Source: Caballeronia calidae (lineage in GTDB: Bacteria > Pseudomonadota > Gammaproteobacteria > Burkholderiales > Burkholderiaceae). Taken from it: a DNA stretch of 64,000 nucleotides. Position numbers and translations under genes: made by a program. Below, in pieces: positions 40,555 through 47,505 of this stretch (positions within the stretch are counted from its first letter, which is position 1; each line of letters opens with the position of its first letter). The notes beneath the pieces were generated by a model. The model worked only from the letters and a program-made list of their open reading frames with translations. It made no database searches and had not been told where the DNA came from. The stretch lies in NCBI RefSeq assembly GCF_900044055.2, contig NZ_FCOX02000030.1, positions 1 through 64,000 of the forward strand, read 5' to 3'.

Positions 40555-41769
40555 TCAGCACGACGTCGGTCGCAGGCGCTCCACTTCGAGCCCGAAGAAC
40601 GGACGCAGCCGCGTGCCGAGCACGTTGCCGAAGAACGCGGCGACGAGCCACAGCCAGCCGTGCAGGCTGCCCGACACGATGCCGCTGAAATACGCACCGA
40701 TGTTGCAGCCGTACGCGAGCCGCGCGCCATAGCCGAGCAGCAGACCGCCGACGATGGCCGCGATCAGCGAGCGCATCGGCACGCGCCACACGGGCGCATA
40801 GCGGCCCGCGAGCGCGGCGGCGAGCATCGCGCCGAGCACGATGCCGATATCCATCACCGACGTGACGTCGCGCGAAATGGGCGCGGCGAGCGCTGCCGCG
40901 TTGGCCTTGCTCATCCAGTACGGCCAGCTCGCGGTATCGACGCCGACGAGCGCGGCCGCCTTCGCGCCCCACAACGCGAATGCCGACGTGATGCCCCAGG
41001 GCCTGCCGGACAGCGCGAGCGTCGCGAAGTTGAGCACCGCGAGCGCGATGCCGCCCGCCACCAGCGGCCAGGGCCCGTGCAGCCACGGCGACGTATGCGG
41101 TGGCTGCACATGCGCGGCGACGAGCTTCCCGTGACGACGTTTCTCGATCACGACGGTCAACGCCGCGATCAGCGCGAACACGATCCAGTTGACGGCGAGC
41201 GCGGGCCCGGCGCCGAGCGCCTTCACGAGCGAAACCGGCTGCAGATGCGGCAGCGCGGTCCAGAACGGCATGTGCGCGGTCGCGATGACGGAGCCCGCGA
41301 TGAACGCCGCGAGCGTCACGATCATGCGCGTGCTGCCGCCGCCGACCGTGTACAGCGTGCCCGATGCGCAGCCGCCGCCGAGCTGCATGCCGATACCGAA
41401 GATGAACGCACCCACGACCACCGACGTGCCCGCCGGCGACACGAGCCCGGTCACCGGCATGCCGAAGAGCGTGCCCGCGGCCAGCGCGGGAAAGAACAGC
41501 GCGACGCCGACCGCGAGCATCAGCATTTGCGCGCGCAGGCCTGCGCCGCGGCCATCGGCGATGAACACGCGCCACGCCGACGTAAAGCCGAACGCCGCGT
41601 GATACAGCGACACGCCGAGCAGCGCGCCGACCACATAGAGCGCGGCCTGGCGCAGGCCGACGGTTTGCCCGAGATAGACCGCGCCGAGCACGATCAGCAG
41701 CGCGGCGATGCCGAGCGGCTTCGGATCGATGTCCGCGCGGCGCGGAATCGAAGTAGCGAAATCTGACAT
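40555..41769 (-). CDS. YeeE/YedE family sulfur-compound transporter
   Basis: This 404-residue membrane protein has two YeeE/YedE (PF04143) repeats. Each repeat has a conserved Cys motif: GGGCASGTLYTVGGG in the N-half and YGCNIGAYFSG in the C-half. These cysteines line the thiosulfate pathway in the characterised member TsuA. I start it at ATG 41769; upstream in-frame codons add a basic, unlikely extension. It is divergent from the reductase gene at 41889. Confidence 0.88.
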   Translation of the reverse strand: MSDFATSIPRRADIDPKPLGIAALLIVLGAVYLGQTVGLRQAALYVVGALLGVSLYHAAFGFTSAWRVFIADGRGAGLRAQMLMLAVGVALFFPALAAGTLFGMPVTGLVSPAGTSVVVGAFIFGIGMQLGGGCASGTLYTVGGGSTRMIVTLAAFIAGSVIATAHMPFWTALPHLQPVSLVKALGAGPALAVNWIVFALIAALTVVIEKRRHGKLVAAHVQPPHTSPWLHGPWPLVAGGIALAVLNFATLALSGRPWGITSAFALWGAKAAALVGVDTASWPYWMSKANAAALAAPISRDVTSVMDIGIVLGAMLAAALAGRYAPVWRVPMRSLIAAIVGGLLLGYGARLAYGCNIGAYFSGIVSGSLHGWLWLVAAFFGNVLGTRLRPFFGLEVERLRPTSC

Positions 41770-41888
41770 GAGAGAAACCAATAAAAAGCGGAACAACCTG
41801 TGATTTTCTCGCGTTTTGCAGATCTTCGCAGGCGGCACGGCGCTTGCATCGTCTGCTGCAATCTGCCCCCTCTTGTCCGGAGAAAAGC

Positions 41889-42569
41889 GTGCATATCGTC
41901 TGCCACATGATGTCGTCGATCGACGGCCGCAGCCTCACCGATAACTGGAATCTCGATTTCGCGTCGCCCACGTACGAAGACACCGCCGCGCGCTTCAAGG
42001 CCGATGCATGGGTCTGCGGCCGCGTCACGATGCAGGAAATCTCGCACGGCAAGGACCGCGGCTATCCGCGCGGACTTGCGAAAGGCCCCATTCCGCGCAC
42101 CGATCACTTCGCGAAACGCGATGCGAGCCAGTACGCGATATCGATCGATCCGAAGGGCCGCGTCGCGTGGAAAAGCAATACGGCGCTCGATTCGCATATC
42201 GTCGAAGTGCTCGCCGAGAGCGTGGAGGACGATTACCTCGCGTATCTGCAATCGATCGGCGCGTCGTATGTGTTCGGCGGCAAGGACGACATCGAACTGA
42301 AGCGCGTCGTCGAAACACTCGAGCGCGAGCTGAAGATCGCGAAGCTGATCGTCGAAGGCGGCGGGCATGTGTCGGGTGCGTTCGTCAATGCGCAGCTTGC
42401 CGATGAAGTCAGCGTGCTGCTCATGCCGCTCGTCGACGGACGCGAAGCGCACACGTCGTCGTTCGAAGTGGCGATGGACAAGTGGAAGAAGCCCACGTAT
42501 CTGAAGCTCGAATCGGTCGAAAAACTGGAACACGACGTAGTCTGGTTGCGTTACACGCGCACGGCCTGA
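41889..42569 (+). CDS. Dihydrofolate reductase family protein (RibD C-terminal domain)
   Basis: This 226-residue RibD_C/DHFR-like oxidoreductase opens with HIVCHMMSSIDGRS and has YVFGGKDDIELKRVVETL and LIVEGGGHVSGAFVNAQLADE. It starts with GTG at 41889, preceded by GGAGA at 5 bp. Likely an NADPH-dependent reductase of a pteridine-, flavin-precursor- or similar ring; substrate unknown. The 119-bp divergent promoter region is shared with the YeeE/YedE gene. Confidence 0.82.
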   Translation: MHIVCHMMSSIDGRSLTDNWNLDFASPTYEDTAARFKADAWVCGRVTMQEISHGKDRGYPRGLAKGPIPRTDHFAKRDASQYAISIDPKGRVAWKSNTALDSHIVEVLAESVEDDYLAYLQSIGASYVFGGKDDIELKRVVETLERELKIAKLIVEGGGHVSGAFVNAQLADEVSVLLMPLVDGREAHTSSFEVAMDKWKKPTYLKLESVEKLEHDVVWLRYTRTA

Positions 42570-42695
42570 CACGCTGCACCGGAGCCGTCCAGGCGCGCCT
42601 GCGGCGGCACGAAGCTTGCTCGCATCAGCCTGCGCAGGCCGGACGTAAGCCTGCCGCAACTTGGTCGCAAGCGTTTCATACCGGGGAGCGCGCGC

Positions 42696-43850
42696 ATGAA
42701 CGCATCGTCTGATGATCATGATCTGGTCGTGCTCGTCCATAGCGGCGGCAAGAAGGCCGCGGGCGGCGGGCACGAAATCGATACGCAGCGCGCACTCGCC
42801 GGCCAGCTCGCGGCGCTCATCGGCGCGCCTTTTCGCGGGGCATTCGATGCTGCGCGGCCCTGCCCGCATCGATACATCGTCCCCGACGACACGCTTTCAG
42901 CCGGCGATGCGCAACGCATGGGCATCACCGGCGAAGACGATCTCTTCGGCGGCGTCGTGCCTCATCCGTTCGTCGCGACGAAGGTGATCGCGCACGGTCT
43001 GCCGCCGAACGCGCGCGCGAAGCCCGCCGGATGGTCCGACGAACTCGGCGAGCGTGTGCGGCATCTCGTGCTGCCGGGCTATTCCGCTTTTTCGCGCGAA
43101 GACGCCCATGCCGCCGCCGCGCTGCTATGGAGAGACGGCGCGGTGAGGCTCAAGCGCCCTTCGGGCATCGGCGGAAGCGGACAGGCGGTCATCGCCGATG
43201 AAAGCGAGCTCGACGCGCAACTCGACGACATCGGCGACGACTTGCTGCGCACCGAAGGCATCGTGCTGGAGCGAGACTTGCGGGACATCGCTACGTTCAG
43301 CGTGGGGCGTATCCGTCTGCGCTCGCAAGAAGCGAGCTACTACGGCGTGCAACACCTGACGCGCAACAATCACGGGCACAGCGTGTACGGCGGATCGGAT
43401 CTCGTCGTCGTGCGCGGCGGATTCGACGCGCTGGAACGCATCGACATGCCGGAACACGCGCGCACCTCGATTCGACTCGCCCGCGAGTTCGATGCCGCGA
43501 TCCGCGACGCCTTCCCCGGCTTCCTCGCGTCGCGCCGCAACTACGATGTGGCCTGCGGCGCCGATGACGAGGGCCGTCATCGTTGCGGCGTGCTCGAACA
43601 ATCGTGGCGTCTCGGCGGCGCGAGCGGCGCGGAAATCGGCGCATTGCGGGCGTTCGCGAACGATCCCGCGCTCGAGGTCGTGCATGCGTCGACCGTCGAA
43701 GCATACGGCGCGGACACCGACGTGCCCGCCGACGCGTGCATCTACTATCGCGGCGTCGATCCGCACGGCGGGCCCATCACGAAGTTCTATACGGTCGATA
43801 CGGTCGATACGACGCGCAACGCGGCCTTCCCGAAGCAAAGGAGCGAGTGA
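42696..43850 (+). CDS. DUF3182 family protein
   Basis: This 384-residue protein is of the uncharacterised DUF3182 family: VVLVHSGGKKAAGGGHEIDTQ, YIVPDDTLSAGDAQRMGI, LPGYSAFSREDAHAAAALL and GIVLERDLRDIATFSVG. The middle looks like an ATP-grasp-type fold, but I would not assign catalysis. GGGGAG precedes the ATG. Its stop abuts the ATG of the following hydrolase, so the two form an operon. Confidence 0.85.
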   Translation: MNASSDDHDLVVLVHSGGKKAAGGGHEIDTQRALAGQLAALIGAPFRGAFDAARPCPHRYIVPDDTLSAGDAQRMGITGEDDLFGGVVPHPFVATKVIAHGLPPNARAKPAGWSDELGERVRHLVLPGYSAFSREDAHAAAALLWRDGAVRLKRPSGIGGSGQAVIADESELDAQLDDIGDDLLRTEGIVLERDLRDIATFSVGRIRLRSQEASYYGVQHLTRNNHGHSVYGGSDLVVVRGGFDALERIDMPEHARTSIRLAREFDAAIRDAFPGFLASRRNYDVACGADDEGRHRCGVLEQSWRLGGASGAEIGALRAFANDPALEVVHASTVEAYGADTDVPADACIYYRGVDPHGGPITKFYTVDTVDTTRNAAFPKQRSE

Positions 43851-44624
43851 ATGGCGGCAGACCGGCAGCAGATCCAGATTCCCGTCGAACGCGGCTATCT
43901 CGACGGCACCGTCGTGACGCCCGCGACGACCATACCGGGCATCCTGTTCGTGCACGGCTGGGGCGGCGATCAGGCGCAGTACATGGAGCGCGCGCGTCAG
44001 GCGGCGGCGCTCGGCTGCGTATGCCTCACCTTCGATCTGACCGGCCACGCGCGCACGAAGGAAGCGCAGGAGACGGTGACGCGCGAAACGAATCTCGGCG
44101 ACGTGCTCGCGGCGTACGACACGCTGGCCGCGCATCCGCTCGTCGACAAGACGTCGATCGCGGTGATCGGCAGCAGCTACGGCGGCTATCTCGCGGCGAT
44201 CGCCACCTCGATGCGGCCGGTGCGATGGCTCGGTCTGCGCGTGCCCGCGCTCTATCTCGACGAGGGCTGGACCATCGCGAAGCGCGCGCTGCACAAGGAG
44301 CACGATCTCGTCGCGTACCGCAGACGCATCGTGTCCGCGAGCGAAAACCGGGCGCTGGGCGCGTCCGCGGAATTCGGCGGCGATGTGCTGCTCGTCGAAT
44401 CCGAGCACGACGAAACCGTGCCGCATACGGTGCTGGCCAGCTATCTTCAGGCGTTTTTGCGCGCGCATTCGCTGACATATCGCGTGATCCAGGGCGCGGA
44501 TCACGGCTTGTCGGATGAAGGCAGCCAGCGCGCGTACACGGCGCTCGTCATCAACTGGCTCGCGGAAATGATCGGCGGACGACGCGCGGGCAGCCGCGGC
44601 GAAGCGCCGGGCCTCATCACGTGA
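43851..44624 (+). CDS. Alpha/beta-fold hydrolase (dienelactone hydrolase-like)
   Basis: This 257-residue hydrolase has FVHGWGGDQAQYMERAR, nucleophile motif GSSYGGYLAA, acid in VESEHDETVPHTV and His in GADHGLSDE. It starts directly after the DUF3182 stop codon, suggesting a shared task that I cannot define. Confidence 0.85.
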   Translation: MAADRQQIQIPVERGYLDGTVVTPATTIPGILFVHGWGGDQAQYMERARQAAALGCVCLTFDLTGHARTKEAQETVTRETNLGDVLAAYDTLAAHPLVDKTSIAVIGSSYGGYLAAIATSMRPVRWLGLRVPALYLDEGWTIAKRALHKEHDLVAYRRRIVSASENRALGASAEFGGDVLLVESEHDETVPHTVLASYLQAFLRAHSLTYRVIQGADHGLSDEGSQRAYTALVINWLAEMIGGRRAGSRGEAPGLIT

Positions 44625-44702
44625 TCGTGCCGCGCGGCCGCGCAACCGGGTCCGCGCCTTGCTGTTCACTGGGACCATTCAACTTCACGAACGGAGGACA
44701 CG

Positions 44703-45242
44703 ATGCCCCGCCAAGCCCCCACAGAGACGACTTCCGCCACCGCCCGGACCGCGCAGAGCCAGGACGCCCTTCAGATGCTCACCGAGGATCATCGCGCCGT
44801 CCAGAAGCTCTTCGAAGCGTTCGAGAAAGCCGCGAAGGACGATCTCGATGCGAAAACCACGCTGGTGCGGCGCGCCTGCGAAGAGCTCACCGTGCACGCG
44901 ATGATCGAAGAGGAACTGCTCTATCCCGCGGCGCAGGAAGCGCTCGATGAAGACGACCGGCCCGATGTCGAGGAAGCCTATGTCGAACACTTTCTCGTGA
45001 AGGTGCTGATCGAAAAGTTTGCGAAGCTGAGAGCGGGCGATGCCGGCTTCGACGCGACCTTCAAGGTGATGAGCGAAATGGTGAGCCATCACATCGAAGA
45101 GGAAGAGTCGGACCTGTTTCCGAAGCTGCGCAAGTCCGGCGCCGATCTCGACGAGCTCGGCAGAAAGATGATGCAGCGCAAGGAAGAACTGGAGTCGAAG
45201 ATCCCGAAGGATGCGGGCGATAACACGACGCGCCTGCATTGA
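44703..45242 (+). CDS. Hemerythrin domain-containing protein (1)
   Basis: This 179-residue cytoplasmic protein has a four-helix hemerythrin fold. Iron-binding positions are visible as EDHRAVQKLF (His), HAMIEEELLYP (His..Glu), EAYVEHFLVK (His) and SHHIEEEESDLFP (His..Glu). It binds a di-iron centre for oxygen, NO or iron handling. It is followed by a 58-residue basic protein and lies in a run of stress-type genes. Confidence 0.88.
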   Translation: MPRQAPTETTSATARTAQSQDALQMLTEDHRAVQKLFEAFEKAAKDDLDAKTTLVRRACEELTVHAMIEEELLYPAAQEALDEDDRPDVEEAYVEHFLVKVLIEKFAKLRAGDAGFDATFKVMSEMVSHHIEEEESDLFPKLRKSGADLDELGRKMMQRKEELESKIPKDAGDNTTRLH

Positions 45243-45271
45243 CGCTCATCGACACTTCCCGGAGCCGAAGC

Positions 45272-45448
45272 ATGAAGAACCCTTGGGTGAAGAAGAATCC
45301 GTTCCTCAGCATGTGGCTTTCCGGCGCCAACGCGGTGATCGGCGCGACGCGAGGCCGCGCCACCGCGCAGGCGAAGCGGCAGGCAGCGACGTTCTGGTCG
45401 GCGGCACTCACGCCACCGAAACCGAAGAAGCGTCGCGCCCGGCGCTGA
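45272..45448 (+). CDS. Small basic conserved hypothetical protein
   Basis: This 58-residue protein starts MKNPWVKKNPFLSMWLSGA and ends in a basic tail rich in Lys and Arg. GGAG lies 7 bp before the ATG. No family name is recognised. It sits 29 bp after the hemerythrin gene, in the same direction. The hydrophobic-aromatic start and cationic end would suit a DNA- or membrane-associated peptide. Confidence 0.6.
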   Translation: MKNPWVKKNPFLSMWLSGANAVIGATRGRATAQAKRQAATFWSAALTPPKPKKRRARR

Positions 45449-45460
45449 GGCTCCTTCCTT

Positions 45461-45488
45461 CGATGCGGACGCTTCGGCATCCGCATCG
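45461..45488. terminator. Hairpin with TTCG tetraloop between convergent genes
   Basis: CGATGCGGACGC and GCATCCGCATCG pair at 11 of 12 positions around the stable TTCG loop, in the 52-bp gap between two convergent genes. No T-run follows on either strand. Confidence 0.7.
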
Positions 45489-45500
45489 ATATGCGCTGCC

Positions 45501-45800
45501 TCACTCGCGCAGTCCACTGAACAGATCGGAAAGCGCCCGATGCGTCGACGCGCTCAGTCCCGCGCCTACCGCCGTCTGCACGGTGCGCCGCAGTCCGAGC
45601 ACGGCGACACCGACGAGCGCGAGCGCGATCAACTCGACATTCGGCGAGCGGAGAAACCACGGCGCTGTGTTCGTCGCCGGACGCACGCGCGGCGCGCGCG
45701 TGATGCGCAGCGGCGCCTCCGCCTCATACGCCGCGATCAGTTCCGCGCGCGATTCGGCCATGCGCGCGAGCATCGCTTCCTGAGCCTCGGCGTGCTTCAT
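45501..45800 (-). CDS. Small membrane protein, YqjK-like position
   Basis: This 99-residue protein has a charged N-terminal helix, one transmembrane segment (about residues 54-72; NVELIALALVGVAVLGLRRT) and a short tail. It overlaps the YqjE-like gene by 4 bp (ATGA). In many proteobacteria YqjD, YqjE and YqjK-type proteins are encoded together, which supports a stress-membrane role by position only. Confidence 0.65.
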   Translation of the reverse strand: MKHAEAQEAMLARMAESRAELIAAYEAEAPLRITRAPRVRPATNTAPWFLRSPNVELIALALVGVAVLGLRRTVQTAVGAGLSASTHRALSDLFSGLRE

Positions 45801-46171
45801 TGCGCGACCTCCTTGATGGCTTCCACGTCACGGCGAAACTGATCGCGCAGTAATTGAAACGGCTCGGCCGGCTTGCGCGACATCATGACGATGGCGGCGA
45901 TCAGCGCGACCGCGAGCCACGCGCCCGCGACGCACCACGCCGTCAGCACCAGATGCGGCGTGCCGACGGCCGTCACGATCACGGCGATCGATACGAAGGA
46001 CAGCGTGAACAGCGCACCGATCGTGAGCGTGACGAGCGCGATCACTTCGTGCAGCACGCGCTTCTTGGTTTCAGCAAGCTCGATCGGAATCAGCTCGCCA
46101 TAGTCGCCGAGACGTCTCGTGCAGAAGTGGCCGATCCTGCGCCAGTTGGCGATTTTTCTCTGGATTGTCAT
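45797..46171 (-). CDS. Phage holin family (YqjE-like, PF07332) membrane protein
   Basis: This 124-residue protein has two long transmembrane helices (about residues 42-68 and 72-98) and a charged helix at each end (ELIPIELAETKKRVLHEV; LLRDQFRRDVEAIKEV). It matches the YqjE/'Holin-X' family. Despite the name it is a chromosomal membrane protein linked to stationary phase and osmotic stress, not a phage lysis gene. Confidence 0.8.
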   Translation of the reverse strand: MTIQRKIANWRRIGHFCTRRLGDYGELIPIELAETKKRVLHEVIALVTLTIGALFTLSFVSIAVIVTAVGTPHLVLTAWCVAGAWLAVALIAAIVMMSRKPAEPFQLLRDQFRRDVEAIKEVAQ

Positions 46172-46335
46172 CGTTGCTTCTCCGGCGAGTTCAGAATGAT
46201 GCGCCGCGCGCCCGAGTGAGCCGCACGTAACGCCGCGCGGCCAGCACGAGCGGGCTTGAGTATGGATCGCATGGAAATTCCGATGATCGATGGATCAACG
46301 CAACGAGCAACGCGCGTACCTAACGCCCTCGCAAC

Positions 46336-46881
46336 TCAACGCCCGCGTTTCGCCGCGCTCTTCGCCTGCGCCCTCGCGAGACGGCGGGCGATGTCCGCCG
46401 CCGCGCCGTCGTCGGGGCGCGCGGCAGCATCGTCGGGATCTTTCTCGGACGCGAGCTTGAGATAAGCCGCGGCGAGCTTGCGCAACTCTTCTTCGGTCGC
46501 GTCCTCGATCCCGATCAGCTGATTGCTCGCCGCGCGATGCGACGCCAGCAACTCGTTGAGCTTGAGATGAACCGCGACGCTGTCCTTGTTCGCGCTCTGC
46601 TGGATCAGGAACACCATCAGGAACGTGACGATGGTCGTGCCCGTATTGATGACGAGCTGCCAGCCTTCCGAAAACTTGAAGATGGGGCCCGACACGAGCC
46701 ACACCGCGATGGATATGACGGCAAGCCCGAACGCAACCGGCGAGCCCGCCCATCGCGTCACGGTGCTCGCAAAGGCGTCGAATGCGCGCGTGACGGGATG
46801 CGTATTCGCGTAGGCCGGGCTGGACGTATTCGGCACCGTGTCCAGCGGCGCCGCGTCGGATATCTGCTCTCTCTTGTTCAT
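46336..46881 (-). CDS. Low affinity iron permease family protein (PF04120)
   Basis: This 181-residue protein has two or three transmembrane helices (WAGSPVAFGLAVISIAVWL; INTGTTIVTFLMVFLIQQSAN) and the family's LNELLASHRAASNQLIGIED segment, then a basic Ala-rich tail. The family name comes from yeast Fet4; bacterial members are much shorter, and iron transport by them is not proven. I chose ATG 46881. Confidence 0.82.
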   Translation of the reverse strand: MNKREQISDAAPLDTVPNTSSPAYANTHPVTRAFDAFASTVTRWAGSPVAFGLAVISIAVWLVSGPIFKFSEGWQLVINTGTTIVTFLMVFLIQQSANKDSVAVHLKLNELLASHRAASNQLIGIEDATEEELRKLAAAYLKLASEKDPDDAAARPDDGAAADIARRLARAQAKSAAKRGR

Positions 46882-47016
46882 GTCTCGCTCACTGCACACT
46901 TTCGGAGGCCCACGTCGCGCCTGTGCGGAACGCGTCGGCTTCATCGTTTTCATGCTGCTGATGCCATCGTCGGAAGACACACGCAATGCACATCTTCCGT
47001 CCGATGAAAAGCGTTA

Positions 47017-47451
47017 TCACTTGAGCTCGTCGGGCACCTTTCCGCCGTTTTCCGCGAGCTTCTGCATCACCTGCTTGTGAAGCCACATGTTCATCGCGGC
47101 TGAATCTTCCGTATTGCCGGTGTAGTGCAGTTCCGAAGCCAGCTCCTTGCGCGCGGACAGGCTGCTGTCGAGGCCGAGCAGCTTCATCAGGTCGACGATC
47201 GATGTCCGCCAGTTGAGCTGTTCGCTGTGATTCGCCTGCATCTGCGTCAGTACTGCTTCGACATCCACTTCCTTCATCGGCGCGGCCGGTTGCGCGGGCG
47301 TGGAAGCAGCCGTCGACGTGGTGGGTGCGGCGGCAGCGTTGCCCGTGCCCGCGGGCGCGGCAGGCTGACCCGTGCTCGCGCCGTTGCCTGTGCTCGCCTG
47401 CGCATTGCCGTGATGGAAGATCTTGTTCAGGATATTGGAAAAGATACTCAT
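47017..47451 (-). CDS. DUF3597 family protein
   Basis: This 144-residue protein has a short N-terminal MSIFSNILNKIFHHG, an Ala/Pro/Thr-rich linker (about 18-60) and a conserved helical C-domain (LTQMQANHSEQLNWRTSIVDLMKLLGLDSS, residues written here as separate parts: LTQMQANHSEQLNW and RTSIVDLMKLLGLD). The family is uncharacterised and widespread in proteobacteria. It lies 55 bp before the end of the Clp gene region in a stress-linked neighbourhood. Confidence 0.83.
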   Translation of the reverse strand: MSIFSNILNKIFHHGNAQASTGNGASTGQPAAPAGTGNAAAAPTTSTAASTPAQPAAPMKEVDVEAVLTQMQANHSEQLNWRTSIVDLMKLLGLDSSLSARKELASELHYTGNTEDSAAMNMWLHKQVMQKLAENGGKVPDELK

Positions 47452-47505
47452 GGCGCCTCCTTTTGAAGTGAGTGCACGCTATGTGCAAATGCCGTGCCGC
47501 CTGCC

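Noticed and set aside
45797..46171. Holin-family gene as evidence of a prophage
   Set aside because: The match is to the chromosomal YqjE-type family beside a YqjK-like small membrane protein; no other phage gene is nearby.
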